Source: Paramecium tetraurelia | Taxonomy: Eukaryota; Ciliophora; Oligohymenophorea; Peniculida; Parameciidae | DNA: 64,000 nt | Assembly: GCF_000165425.1 (NCBI RefSeq) | Contig: NW_001799644.1 | Coordinates: forward strand, 191,215-255,214 | Direction of reading: 5' to 3' | In this document: piece by piece, positions 1 through 13,260 of the stretch | Layout: each line of letters begins with the position of its first letter | How positions within the stretch are numbered: position 1 is the stretch's first letter | Position numbers and translations under genes: made by a program | The notes under the pieces: model-generated | What the model saw: only the letters and a program-made list of their open reading frames with translations | Database searches by the model: none | Told to the model about the DNA's origin: nothing

Positions 1-808
1 ACAGCAACTCATTAAATAAAGAAAAACGTATCCCCATCACTGAATAAAAAAAAGTTAAAAAAACAACTAATTTCTTCTGTTTTTGCAACAGTGTGAATGA
101 ATGAACTCATATTTTTATAACAAATTATAAAGCTGATTAGTATCAATTGCTTAAGAGTTCTTAACATTTGGAAACCGCCGTCACTAAGAACATCAATCAA
201 ATTTAATTCCGAATATAATATAAAATTTATTTAATTATAATCCAAAATATTAGATAAAAATAAGTGAATTAAATTCCAAAGCTTTTCGTCACTTAGTAAT
301 CATATATTTTTGAGAATCTTAACATATCCTACCTTTGTCGATTAAGTAAATTAACCATGCGTATGATCAATAAGATTATTTAAATTCATTCAACTTTTAA
401 ACTAATTAAATAATACTAATTAGTACCTAATTATATTATTTTACAAATTTTTACATCTATTTTTCTCGTTTAATAGATCAGTAACTTGAATTTCCTGATA
501 ATATATAATGTCTAGTCACTTACTATTGAAATCAATGATTTAGGAAGCTACCTAAATAATACTTAATAAATTTAGAGTGAAAATTTAAAATGGAGAAGGT
601 TGAATGAAATTTTATTTATAATTTAAATTTATTTATATATATATTCAGGGAATTAATTACCTATTTTATAAATATATTTTAAATCCTTAATTATAGAAAT
701 AAATAAAATATAAGTCCTTATGTAAACTTGTTATATAAAATTACATATGTTTAAATGACGAAGTTTGGTGAAATTTATTTAATCTTAAATATGTTATAAA
801 TTAAATTG
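1..808. other. Left-edge AT-rich stretch, no gene resolved
   Basis: Very AT-rich sequence downstream of the methyltransferase stop. A 62-codon minus-strand frame at 12-200 is open and could be part of a gene beyond the left edge, but it shows no recognisable motif and no convincing splice partners. I see no RNA gene here. Confidence 0.4.
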
Positions 809-1695
809 TCATTTTTATGCAATAACTAATAAACAATCTTACATTAATGGTTCATTTAACACTGTCAATTTATGTTGAATTTTCTCATCCAATCTTATTA
901 ACAATTATTTATATAAATCTTGATCTTTTTAAAGGAATTCAATTATACCAGGGTTCTAACCTTCTATTATTTACTCAGCTTTAAATCTATTGGCTGCAGT
1001 GTTCTAATACCATAACACTAAGAATTAATTTGAATAATAATACATATATTCTAAAATCCTAAGCTCTCTAGTAATTATTTTAGTTCAGCCCTATCTGATC
1101 CTAACTGGAAAGAATCATGACTCTTTGGGAACACATATCCAATTTCAGTAGCAGTTGCTCTGAGAAGTGTATAATTATCAGCTATTTCACGTCTACCCCA
1201 AACAGAGAATCCAATCTTGCCTCCAGGTTTCAAAATTCTGTATGCTTCTTTCAATGCTTAGATTGGATTTAAAACCAAGTGAAAAATAAATCCACCATAA
1301 TATATATCGAAATAATCAGAAGAATATTAAGATAAATCCTCTGCATTGGCTACTTCCGCCCTCCAAGAAATTTATTTAAACAGATTTTCTGAATCTTACT
1401 CCTATTATCCATTTGGAAATGTTAAAAAATTGAGTACTCTTTGTTTGGAAGATTCAACCATTTTTTCAGATAAGTCTGTTGAAACGAACTCACAATTTAA
1501 TTGCTTATCCAAGAGTATCGTAGGAATTGTCAATCCAGGTCCACATCCTGATTCAAATATTCGTGAAGCATTTGAGACATCAAGCATGTTAATTAGAGTT
1601 ATACCAATACTGGCTTAGTTTCCTTGTATTTTTGAGTAGTTGTCAACATAATTGCTCCAGTAGGTCTTTAATTAATCTTAGAACTGGATGTTCAT
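809..1695 (-). CDS. Class I SAM-dependent methyltransferase
   Basis: A 286-aa protein after removal of a 26-nt intron at 1018-1043; the spliced length closes exactly on TGA (809-811). Motif I, FESGCGPGL, near residue 60 is the SAM-binding glycine loop of class I methyltransferases, followed by an acidic residue in STDLSEKM (motif II). A later segment, ILKPGGKIGFSVWGRRE, is the typical post-motif III strand-loop seen in UbiE/Coq5-type and small-molecule methyltransferases. Several glutamines in conserved stretches are TAA or TAG. The substrate cannot be told. The start is the first ATG in frame, 117 bp downstream of the stop of the large lipid-transfer gene on the same strand. Confidence 0.85.
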
Positions 1696-1812
1696 TGAAT
1701 GGGAATAATAAATTATTGAATATTAATATCATATTTTCATCCAAAAAGCTTCTATCCGATAATAGAGAATATCTATGTAGAAATTTGTTTAAGAACAAAA
1801 GCTGCAAATTCA

Positions 1813-4800
1813 TCAAATTGCTATTAATAAGTTGAAATATAATACTTCTTTTGTTGTCGAAAACTATTTAGGAGATCTATATGGTTCTAATTGAATAGTA
1901 ACATCTTTAAATCTCTTAATTTTAGAAGGATGCTTGAATGTGGCTACCAACTTAAGTTCGCTCACTTGTAATGAATTAAAATAATCAGGTATTTATTTAG
2001 ATATATTTTCCATTGCCGCTATTGGATTATAAGTTTATATTTACTTTTCATTTATTCCTTCTTTTCAGTGCTCAATCTATTATTCCTTTAGGTAGATTCG
2101 TCCCCAAAGAAGTAATTATAGAATTGATCATATAATTCATCTGTCAAAATAATTGTTAATGGATTCATCTTTATGTCGTGTTGATCAATAACAAACCATT
2201 TTTATTAGTAAATCTAGAGAGGATAAAACTTTTTGATCATTCTAAAGAAGGGTTGCTGTTTAGATTCTTTGATCTACTAGCTTAATGCCGTTCTATAGTC
2301 AGGATCTTATTCTATCTTATTAATTGCATCTAAATCCTAGAGAAGAATATCTATTTTATGACTATCATTTTCAAATAGAGTTTCAATGATTCTAATTTAT
2401 CTAATATTGAATAGAATAAAACTAACTTCTTATTCATCCAATAATGATAGACTTGTTTCTTTAATGGCATAGTCTAATTTTGATTTTTCATTCCCGTAAT
2501 GTTCAAGATTTTCTGATATTTTCTTCTTAATCAATTGATCAATTTATTTTATACCATATTAATTTAATTCCTTTAATTTATTTCTATAGAATCTCTCCTT
2601 GTTTTCAAATTCATTTTTTGTGGTAACTGCCATTTCCAAGAATGTTAACATATCTAAGAATTGATCCAATTAATATTTTTTCATTGTAGCATTCAATTAC
2701 CCAACTTTTACTTACACAATTGGTCTCCTTAATTCTTGATTCCAATAATTAGGATTGTGTTTATCACAATTTTATGAGGATATCTCAGTGAAATCTCTAA
2801 CATTCTCTCTTCGCTGATAACTTTATATCTAAAAGAGAGCATAATCACATTTAATAATCTTTTCATAATCTTGACTAGTAAATCTTACAGTCTACTTGGC
2901 ATCCAAATGTTTTTGTAATACTTAGCAATCTAAACCATTGAATATCAATTTTGTAACCAGTTTTTTATCAATTTCTTGGCTATCAAATGGTAGAATATAC
3001 TCTGACATTATAATCTAGCAATCTTTGGGTGATGTTAAGATCATTTAACAATTAGCATAATGATATTAGAAATTGAATTAAGGATTGACCAAAGAGACCA
3101 TTAATTTTAATTCTTCTCTACAATAAGATTTAGGTTTTGTTTATTCCATCTGCGCATCGAAATTTTATTTGGTCTATTTATTCTAAGGAATTTCAAGGCT
3201 TTCAAAGACATTGCTCCAAATTTCTTATAAGTAAAATGTAAATAGTAATTGACTATCAAGGGCAGAAATGAAATTCTTTATTATTTTCTATGTCATTACA
3301 GCATTAGCATTATTCTCCTCATCTTCAACTTACAAAGTTATTTTTTGGTTCTATTTATACTCTAATTATTAAGCCTTCAAGAATATGTCAAAAGCATTGA
3401 ATTCATTTTTTTGCTATTGTTTAATTTGAATACCTGATGTTCTACCTCTAACTTTAAGATCTTCTAGTGAATCATCAAAATAGGATTGATCAGTTTATAA
3501 ATTAAATAAATGATACTAAGGAGTAAGCGTAGTATTAATAATGAAAGGTTACTTAAGGAATTTCTTCAATTTTTTCAATTCATGAAAAGTCATGTTTTGG
3601 AGATTCTGTGATTAATTTAATTCACTCTAATAATAATCTACTGGTTGAATATCAAAGAAATTAACAAATTACTCTTGTTGACTTAAAGGTTCTGGTTATT
3701 CCATCTCTAACATCTGTTTCCCATCAAACATTGATGATACCAACTAATCACATTTAGCAGCTATAGATTGCACTTCGAATTTCCACCCATTTTCTTTATG
3801 ATTAGGCTCTAATTGTACATTCACTTTTAATGATTAAAATAGTGTCTAAAACCCAATGAATGGAACATCCTTGTGCTTCAGGAAGGTCTCACTATGTGAT
3901 ACTGGTTTTTCTGAGTTGGTAAAGAACATTCTGAATTTATTTGAGTACACTCTTATGTTGATCTTCTTTGTATGTTAAAATAAGGATTATTTAATCATGA
4001 GTGATTCCATCAATTTAATGTATGTGTAATTAACCAATGTTTTGTAGTCTGCATATGTATTCCATTCCATCTCATACACCTTATTGTCCATCACTTATGG
4101 GAATTTATTAATCTTGACTTAAAACATTCTCAAGACATCATGTCTCAATATTGGTCTATTCTTCAACCATCTCATAAATTAGTTTTAATAATGAATAAAG
4201 AAACAATAATTCTATTGATCTCTAAAATTGGAGTCTTTGTAATGTTCATATTAAATGCAATCAAATTTAATTTCAATTTGTAATTATTGACTGATGAAAT
4301 CAGTTAAGCTATTATTTATTTAATTGAAGTATGGTTTTCTCATGTAAAAATAATGATCGTATTAATCTTTCAGTGCAAACCAATTGAATTCGGTTACCAT
4401 CTAGATTCTCGGAATGTATAGAACTTTTTAGATTTTTGGAATTCTACTCAATTTCAATTTGTCTGCCTATCCTTTGACTGTCCAATTTAAAAACTCAATG
4501 TTTATTAATTTAGCTGAAAACTTAATACAATTAATTGAATAAGGCAATATATCGGTCGTGATTTAAAAAATTAGATGTTCTAATTGAAAGTGTAATTTGC
4601 CATGGAATTTCAATCTAAAGCTATCCCAAAAGGATAATTACTCTTTTATTATAATTTTATTTTATTATTAATTCACACTTTAACCCATAATTTAATTAAT
4701 TCTATTAGAGATTTCCCTAAAAGCAAACACTAAATTTAATCCTGCTGTTATTTGTAATTGCTTGATTTCTAAACCTAAATCATAGAAAATCCTAAACCCT

Positions 4801-7454
4801 ATCTAAATATTCTATGTATTCAATCTTGAAAGACATAGAAAAGTATGCAATTTCATACCTCTCAAATCAAGTAAAGAAAGCTTATAATCTCTAATAGATA
4901 TTTTTATTTATTCTAATTGGATTTCGCAATTGGCCAACTCAAAATATTCAAAGAATGACTCATCTAACTAAGTAGGATGAGAATCTAATTTTGTTATCTT
5001 ATCAAGTACTTGATTGACTGTTAAGTTTAATTTCTTTAATTTTAGATTGAGATTCTATAATTTCATATGCAATAAAGGATATGATTGTTATGTTTTTAAA
5101 CCTTCCAATACTCTGCTTTCATTTTGCCTACTTTTAACAGTTTCGAACTTTTCTTAAAATCTCCTATATCTACATAATGCATCATTTAATTTGGTATCCT
5201 GAACAAAAACTTCGAAATTACAAATACTAAGATTTGTATTTTTACCAAATATTGATCTAATTTTTGTTGTTGTTTCTTAATCACTTGATATGTTCTTGAG
5301 TACACCATCATGAGAAGATCTTCTTTTCTTTAATTAGGAAGTATCAATATCTTCCTGATTAATATCAAATATCTATCTTCTTGATACAATGGAATTCATT
5401 TATTTAATACCTGATACAAATACATTAATGTCTCTAACATCTTCTTCAAAATTGAATATCGCAGACTTAATATTGATTTACATTAATTCAGCACTATTTT
5501 TAGTTTAGATTTAATCTATTGAAAACAAGCATGAATTTTAAAATTTAATTGAGAGTTGATTTAAATCAATATTATTAGGATCTTTTGTATTGATTTCTAA
5601 TAGTTCAATCTCTGCCAAGAAAGGAGAAGCCAAGTATTTGAGCTTGACTTCTTTGCAGTTTATAATTTTCTCTTTGATTATTGGTTTAATGGCTTTAGAT
5701 TTTTTCTTTTCTAAAGGTGTCAATTTGAAAGATGTAAATTTTGATAATTATTATCGAAATACTTTTTATAATTAATAAATCCTTAGCATCTTTTCTATGT
5801 TTATCTGTTCTACTAATAATTAAAATGTATTAAATGTGTAATTGACTACCTTAGGGTTCGTTTGCATTTTTAAATCTTTGATTAAACCATCAGTCTAACT
5901 AATATTGCTAGTAATTTCGCAATTGTCAAATTAAGTTCTAGATTCATTCAGATCTCCTTCGTTTGAAATATAATGAAATTTATTAATAGTGATTGAATTA
6001 ATAATTGCACCATCATAGATTAAATTAATTTAAAATTTATTAGTAACTAAAAAATCATATGAATTGCTTAATGCACTGTTGAGATCAATATTCAAGAATT
6101 CACAACACATCTACTTAGCAATCCGATTATATTTTTTAAAGTATTTGCTTTATTCATAATTTTCAACAAATGCAACTCGAAATTCTGATGCTAATTCAGT
6201 TTAAATAAGTGTGAAAAACTTAATCAATTATGGAGACAAATTTATGATTAGATCTCCATATCTGATAAAATGTTTTGTATTATCATTGGAATGAACAGTG
6301 ATGCTGGATATAGTGTCAATGTTCCATGTTATATCTTAAAATCTAACATCTTCCTGCAGAGTATTCACAGTAAACTATTTGCATACTATCATTCCTTTCT
6401 TAGTTTGATCTGTCTCAACTATATCATATAATCCATGATACTTCAAATTTTGCCATTCAAACACAAGCTTATTTTGAGTGTATTTATAAAACTTTTGAGT
6501 TAAGATATTAAAAGAATGTTTCTTATCAGCATCACTATCATTGAAGATACTAAATTCTATTCTAAATATAGCAAAATTAAGTTTAACTTCTCTTGGTTTC
6601 CCCAAAAACTTAAATCCTTTCTCATTAAAATGTCTCTTAAGAATTTTATTAATATCAGGTCTAGCCCAAAATTCATTTGCCAACACATCCATTGTGTAGA
6701 AATATTCACTTTTACAACACCATCGTACCTCCTAAATGTCAATATCTATTGAGCTATGTTCTTCCAATAGATCTATTATCAATCCAGGTTTAGTGATTGC
6801 ATTTAAATTAATAACATTGATAGTCAAGCATTATTCCATCTTAGCGCCTTCACTAGTGAGTTTCCATTGTAAATGTCCATTCTAATTCAAATGCGATTGT
6901 ACTGATGTTTAGCCTAACTTTACAACCATTTCTGGTAGATCCTTTTCCTTGGAATTGAGTTTCGGCAAAGTGACATTGATTACATTGAAATGAATATTTA
7001 GGCGAGAAAGCGTTAGAAAAAGACAATTGATGGCTGAGGATTCCAATAATAAGGTAAAGAATGGTATTTGTTTATTTTTGCGATGCAGTATTTTTTCTTG
7101 AGAATAAGGCAGGAATTTGGATTTCAGTCTTTCCATATACAACTACTCCTCAAATTAAAAGCCTATTTTGATTGCTTAGTTCGGAATGAACCTTATATTC
7201 AAATCGATGATGTTCACATTGAATCTCCATTAATTTGGAACTCTTGCTATCTGTATCCGCGCTATGTTTACAGTAACTATTATGTGCTTTTTGTATTAAT
7301 ATCTTAATTCCATATTGTAAAGGGAAAATGGGACATATGAATACTGGAGAGCAAGGACTTTCTTATGCAACCGTACCAACCACTTTATCCACACAGGGCA
7401 AAAAAGAAATGTTATAATAAAAGCATTGATTATGAGAATCAATGTATTAAGCAT
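1813..7454 (-). CDS. BLTP2: BLTP2/Hobbit/FMP27-type bridge-like lipid transfer protein
   Basis: One open frame of 1,871 aa with a single 26-nt intron (2019-2044) near the 3' end. The N-terminus (MLNTLILIINAFIITFLF) is a membrane anchor. The body is long, lacks other domains and is rich in amphipathic beta strands. The C-terminal part carries the family signature: an aromatic segment around QPFFRMIKKFYPLQIY, then IDQHDIKMNPLTIILTDELY and YNYFFGDE, then the last strand after the intron (SELKLVATFKHPSKIKRF). This order matches the C-terminus of Fmp27, SABRE, Hobbit and KIAA0100, which form hydrophobic grooves that carry lipids at ER-plasma membrane contacts. It is shorter than the 2,200-2,600 aa usual in animals and plants. 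ATG at 7454 is chosen because it starts the hydrophobic anchor. Confidence 0.8.
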
Positions 7455-7915
7455 TTTTGTATTTTTATTTATAAATCTCAACCTTCATTTTTATTTTAAA
7501 ATTAATCAGAAATTCCAAAAGAAAGCGAATGATTAAGTATCTCTTTTCTCTATTTTTGTCTTAGTCTGTATTGTCGACTATGTCCACCTTTTCTTAAATA
7601 AGCTAATTTCACTATTAATAAGATATATTATAATAAGATCAATTTCAGATGTAAATCCTTTGTCCAAATCCATCAGTTTAAAGGGAGAATACATATTTTC
7701 AAAATTGGACAGAACAAAGAGAGACCAAAATCCTATCAGTACAGTATCAAATTTTGGTACAATCACAAGTAAAATGTTCTTGCTTTACATCTAATTACTA
7801 TATATTGCAACATTCTTATATTCTAGTCATTGATTTCAGATTCGACATACACGATAAAATAGAGTTTAAGCAGAGAATTAATATATCTTTTTATTGTTAT
7901 TCATCTCAAGTATTT
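7455..7915. other. Intergenic, likely BLTP2 promoter side
   Basis: Between two minus-strand genes. Several minus-strand frames are partly open (for example 7578-7766) but none joins into a convincing protein. It should contain the 5' region of the lipid-transfer gene; no specific site recognised. Confidence 0.4.
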
Positions 7916-8348
7916 TCACTTTTTATATAGTCTGCCAAATGAATAATTACTGGCTTCTCTATTTTGAATTTGTTCCTATTATGATTTTTCTCTATTTTAT
8001 AACATTAGATTCTTATTGAAACAATAGGAATTACCTTTTCCTCTAATTAAACCAAAAAAGTGGAACCATTTGGATAAAAAAAATATACTACAGTTTATCC
8101 TTTCTTCTTTTCCAACTTGTCCAATTTGACACTACAATTAATAATTTAAATCTTGTTTTAACAACAAAATAATATCATTACTCTATAAATAGAGCTCTTA
8201 AAAAGTTTAATTTGCTGTCTGAAGTAATATAATAAATCATCTTCAGATATTTTTAATTCATAAATCAGATAATTATTCTATATTATCCCTATAGTCTTTA
8301 GATATTCTTGTAACTTATTTCCATTAATTCAATCCTTCTTTCCCACAT
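7916..8348 (-). CDS. Hypothetical protein, about 117-127 aa
   Basis: Reading starts at ATG-TGG (8348). A 26-nt intron (8289-8314) and a 23-nt intron (8012-8034) are needed; with these the length closes in frame (127 aa). A further 30-nt GT..AG segment around 8150-8180 is in phase and may also be an intron (117 aa). The start, MWERRIELMEI, is followed by a helical stretch, a Lys-rich middle (KLDKLEKKKGQ) and a Gln/Arg-rich tail ending SFGRLYKK. I recognise no family. It is head-to-head with the dynein light chain gene, 160 bp apart. Confidence 0.55.
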
Positions 8349-8508
8349 TAAAAATAATCTTATTAAACATTCTCGTACACTGGTTCCTCTTTTGAAATTA
8401 CGATTAATGACTCTAAAAACTCTCTTATCAAAGAGAACTTTGTGAACTTGATATTGGCTCGTCTGGTTGGGTTACAATAAAATTCATCATTATTATTTTA
8501 TTTATTTA

Positions 8509-9364
8509 ATGTCGGAGAACATTTTGAAGTTATAGCACCTAAATTCACTTTTCAAATCCAAGAGAGAAACAAAGGTAGATGATAATAAGAAAATCCCACC
8601 TGAGTCTCTGATCCAGTATTCTAACTAATAAGAAGCCACGTTATAACAAATAAGAAAAAAACAATCTCTGCCTGTCCCTGCTTTAGAATCAAAACCCACA
8701 ATGGATGTAATTGTTGTAATTCAAATTTAGGAACTATTAAACTCTTTAATTAAACCAAGAGATTGGGAAATTGATGGAAGACGACTTATGTAAACAGTTT
8801 CAATAGTCCCTCCATCAAGAGATGACATCACTAATTTGCAAAAACTTCTTGATGAAAGACTTGTTTCGAGGCAAGCTAGGGAATATCCTTTATGTCCAAT
8901 AAGAGAAGAATTATTTGGCTAATGTTTTGATGAGATTATCAGATAAGTCACCATAGATTGTCAAGAAAGAGGTATTTCCTTCAGGCTATTCCATAAGGTG
9001 TAATTTTGGCAAGAGTTCGAGATGATCTAAATAAGACTATTGTGGCTTATAAATCTTTGTATGAGGGATCAATGCCCTTTAGTCTTCAAAAGTAGTTGAA
9101 TGCTGAGGATGGACTCAACAAATTAGAAGTATAGATTACAGAATTGAATGAAACTAAGCAGTAATTGGAGTTGAGAGTAATTAATTGTTGTTATCCTATT
9201 AGAAACAACTTTTGACTAATAAAAAAGAGGCTCTTGAAAGATCAATTAAGGAAAGGAAGGATGCCAACGAGTAAAGGAGAAAGGCAGAGATTGAATTTTT
9301 GAAATATTAAAATTCTCATTTGGAATCATATCAAAAACAAGTAAATCCAAACAAGAATTAATGA
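8509..9364 (+). CDS. DNALI1: Axonemal dynein light chain p28 (DNALI1-like)
   Basis: 259 aa after removing introns at 8707-8730 (24 nt), 8972-8997 (26 nt) and 9177-9202 (26 nt), close to the 250-280 aa of animal and algal p28. It aligns along its length with p28/DNALI1: a proline-containing N-terminal region, ELLNSLIKPRDWEIDG, then RLVSRQAREYPLCPIREELF and GQCFDEIIRQVTIDCQERG, RVRDDLNKTIVAYKSLYEGS, and a C-terminal coiled coil. p28 binds actin on single-headed inner-arm dyneins, so this protein works in the ciliary axoneme. TAA and TAG codons fall at conserved Gln positions, which helps prove the code. Confidence 0.95.
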
Positions 9365-9563
9365 ATTTAACAATCATATTTTATAAAATTAAAATAATCT
9401 CTTATTTTTATATGATAATCAATTATTTTTAGTTGATTTTTCCTTTAGTCATTTTTTCTTCTCTTTGAATAATGTCTTTTTTTTACTAAGATTTATTAGG
9501 TTTGAATAATTACTTTAAGACTTTTATTTGGTATTTTTTTAATTAGCTGAAATTTATTGTGGT

Positions 9564-10790
9564 TCAAATTAATAAGTGTCCATACTTAAGAATATCCATT
9601 TTCTTTTAAGATGGATCTATTTAATCTTTAACTTGAGATTATGTGAGATCAAAGTCTCTCTTGTTTTTACAGAGCCAGTTATTGCCAGGTTGAATTATTA
9701 GGAATTAATCTCTCTTTAGGTTTTCTTATTTTTAAGATTGTTGTTGTTCTGATTGAGCTAAAGTTACAATTTCTACTTACATTATTGGTTTCAGATTCCT
9801 CTTTTGATTCTGAGATTGAGACATTTTATGCTTTAATTGATTTTTCACCAAACACACTGGATTACAATTCAGCTTCCTTTCTATTTTTCTCAAATGTTTC
9901 TGGATCAAATTCTTTCACTTAATTGATACTCTGACCTTCAAAAGTACTCCATTTAAGGTAGATGCTCTTGGTTTTCAATTTTTTAGCCTTTAATTGCTAA
10001 ATCAATTTCACTTCAAATTACTTCGGACTATCGCCGAAAACACTCGATTAATTTTTCGTCAATTTTCTATTGCTTGGATTATAATCCTATTATTTTTAAG
10101 TTAATTTTATTTTTTGAGGATTAGAAGCTTCTAGATTAACCTCTTTGGTGAGAAGATTATCTCTAGCAATTTCATTCCCATAAAGTTCTTTATTTCTCCT
10201 GTTATTTGGATCATAAGCAAGTTTTGGTTTGAATTCTTTTAATGTGACTGCTCTTTTTAATGATTTATTATATTCATCAACATCTCATAATACTTAGTTT
10301 CATTTACCACTTTAACCAAATAAGAATTCTTTTCCATGATCTACTTATATAATATTATTATTCTTTTTTTGATATCTTTTAACTTCTTACTGTGATGTTT
10401 TAAAAGTTTAAGTATTTCTTGCAGGAGGAGGAGCATTTTAAATGGGTTCCGATAAGAAAATTTGAGATCAAAAGGTCTTATTTTATCGAACCTTGGATAT
10501 CAAAATCTGGTACTTCTTATTGCTTGGTTGCTTAGGTTTCCGTACTAAATATATCTGTTTAGGACGAACACTCTGTCTTGATGGTTATTAAGCAGGAGCA
10601 GGAGAATTGACTCCGAAAATATTAGATTTATTTTAGATTCTCAATATAAATGAATTATTTACACATATCTTGTAATAGGTGCTTGATCAAAGGTTTGTTT
10701 AGTTGGTTTTGATCCAGCTGCTAGTCCATCATATTTAATGTCAGATTTACATGTTAGATGTATCCATTAATAAATAAATAAAATCTAAAT
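9564..10790 (-). CDS. Hypothetical protein with repeated S-x-I/V-F-G motifs
   Basis: Boundaries approximate. Coding character is clear in several blocks: SNIFGVNSPAPAQQPS near the start, SQIFLSEPIQNAPPP, FLFGQSG, DPNNRRNKELYGNEIARDN, SSVFGDSPKQF, SSVFGEKSIKAQN and a C-terminal block ending KKMDILKYGHLLI before TGA at 9564-9566. The recurring [S/N]xxFG followed by prolines suggests a repeat protein of short linear motifs, perhaps binding a cytoskeletal partner (inference). Introns of 23 nt and 24 nt are visible, but two joints (near 10,450 and near 9,770) do not close in frame with any canonical GT..AG intron I can find. The 5' end is also unsettled. Confidence 0.45.
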
Positions 10791-10902
10791 ATATTTTATC
10801 AACTGTCATTGATCTGCATGCTTAGTTAATTTTTGTGTAAAATAATTTAATTGGGATAGATGTTGTAATTATGAGCTGATATTAATTTTATTATAATTTC
10901 TA

Positions 10903-13248
10903 ATGCAGATTATTAATGCTTTTAAGACATATATATGGGAATATACAATGATAAATTCAACTAAGATTTCAGTATTGAAGCATAAAAAAAAAGAATTGCT
11001 TAAAACAAAGTGGCCTTACTTTATAAATTTATGTCGGCTCCAAATATTTTTGGCTTTAATACAGTTATTGATCAATTTCTTATTAATTGGATCAATTAAT
11101 AATTACGAAACTTTCCTTATTGATACAGGAATATCTCTAATAATAAATATTATTGATAGATGTTTTTTATGTAGACTTAACAACAGAAGGAAATTTAGAG
11201 TAATCATCCTATTAAATTTCTTTTAAGGTATATATATTGGAATTTCAGAGAAATTTATACATGATAACGAATTATTGTAATTCAACCAACCCTTCTTAAT
11301 ACATTTTATGACTAAAATAATGTGGATGGTTGCTTTAATCAGTACACAACCCCTTTTTACTTGTAAGATAATAATCTTTCTATTTTATTATTTCATCATT
11401 TGTTACTCTGTATAATTATGGAAGACTACACTATACGATCTCATTATCGTTATACTAATATTCATATTCTACACAGTTCAAGAGGAGGAGAAGTTCAGAA
11501 GGCTCATTTGCAATTAAATAATTCCTGAATAAATCATAAGTTAACTCCCATAGCCGATATTCTTAATTGACTTATCCACTCTTGAATTTGTCATCTACAA
11601 TGATATGTTTAAATAATATCTTAATTCCCAAAAATACGAATCTGATATCACTTCTACTAAGAAGATGTTATCGCAGTTTTAATCTTATGGAAACTAATAA
11701 GTATTTAATATAATAGATGCTGAAAGACTGAATTTGTTTGAAACAATCTAGATAATCAAAATCTAAGGTCAAGTGATCACCTAAAATCTGAATTATCAAT
11801 TTATTCTAAATGATAAGGAAGTTTATGATGTGCGATTCCACAACAATATTATGTATAACGAAAAGAGATGTTTATTGGTTTGTCTATCAGATATTTCAGC
11901 GATAATTGAAAAAACTAAACTCTCAGAAAGAACCATTCTGAAAAGTAAACTAATCAAATCCTTATCACATGAATTGAGAACTAGGAAGAACATTATTCAA
12001 GGTTTATTGAAACTATATTTGGATAAAAATAATGACGATTCAAATAAAGAACTGATTTGTCAAGCCTATAACAATTCAAAGATAGAATCCAATATCATTA
12101 GTTCAATCATAAATTACAATTTATGTCTTGATAATTAAGTCATTATCAAATATCAATTTGTTAAAGTCAACGAAATCTTAGACAAAATTATTGATAATTT
12201 TAAATATGAAATTAACTCCAAATAAATCAAGATCCTAGACAATTACCATCCAGAAGATAATCATTCTTTATTTACTGATCCAGATATATTTGAATAGATA
12301 ATTACTAATATTGTAAGCAACTCTATAAAACATTGTGATAAGCAGAATTAATCAATATTATCCATATCTATTTGTAAAGAGACCAATCCTATTGCAAATT
12401 CAATTCCAATTCCAAATCCAAACAATCCTTATATACCCTACTTGTTAAAGATGTCAAACTGCTCTTCATTTTAAAGTTTACAAGAATTACATATCCCTTA
12501 ATTAGAGAGAACATTAAATATAAAAATAGTAGATAATGGATCTGGAATTAATACCTAAAAACTCAAATTGATAGAAGAAATTTTAAATAATGATAATTAT
12601 TACTAATTCACCACATCATCATCTGACGGGTTCTATTTAGGTTTAAGATCATGTAATCTACTTCTCTAAAAATTAAATTAAGAGACAAAAGTAAATATTC
12701 ACATTCGCTCAACAGAATATGAAGAAACGGAAGTGGTATTGAAGTTTCTAATTCATAATTAAACCAAAGAGTACGAATAATCTATAGAATCAGAGGATTG
12801 TATTCAGTAAATAAAGATTTAGAAGAAGCTCCAAAATAAATGTAATTGTTTAAGGCAGATTATGATTGTTGATGATGAACCCTTTAACAATCTTGTATTG
12901 GAGCAAATTCTGAGGTCTCTTAATTTCAAGGTGATTAAAGCAGAGAATGGATTGGAAGCTTTGAGTTTATATAGGGAATAATATAATCTTTGCGAAATGG
13001 AGGAGTGTAAATTGTTTTATGCTATTTTTATGGATTATCAAATGCCTATAATGAATGGGTTGGAGAGTACGAAAGCTATAATTGAGGAATGCATAAAATT
13101 AAAATAAATTTAAACCAATATTATTGGATGCACAGCATTTTCTGCAACTGACGACATCAATGAGCTATTGAATGCTGGAATGAAAAATGTATGCATCAAG
13201 CCAATTAATAAAGATTCGATAAAACGAATATTATCTCATTTATAATGA
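10903..13248 (+). CDS. Hybrid histidine kinase with receiver domain
   Basis: An intronless 781-aa frame. Residues about 30-200 contain several hydrophobic segments, likely membrane spans. A HisKA-type dimerisation helix carries SLSHELRT with the phospho-acceptor His near 356. The ATPase region has an N-box-like NIVSNSIKH and the glycine box VDNGSGI. The C-terminal receiver has the acidic pair in IMIVDDEP (about 657-658), phospho-acceptor Asp near 711 (FMDYQMP) and the conserved Lys near 766 (CIKP). Such proteins pass phosphate from His to Asp within one chain and then to a histidine phosphotransfer protein, which I do not see here. The start is the first ATG of the frame. Confidence 0.9.
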
Positions 13249-13260
13249 TCATAATAATGT

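Noticed and set aside
1632-1835. Plus-strand 67-aa ORF between methyltransferase and BLTP2 genes
   Set aside because: Overlaps coding sequence on the minus strand and has no features of its own.
7578-7766. Minus-strand 62-aa ORF upstream of BLTP2 as an extra exon
   Set aside because: No splice joins it in phase to the BLTP2 anchor, which already starts with its own ATG.
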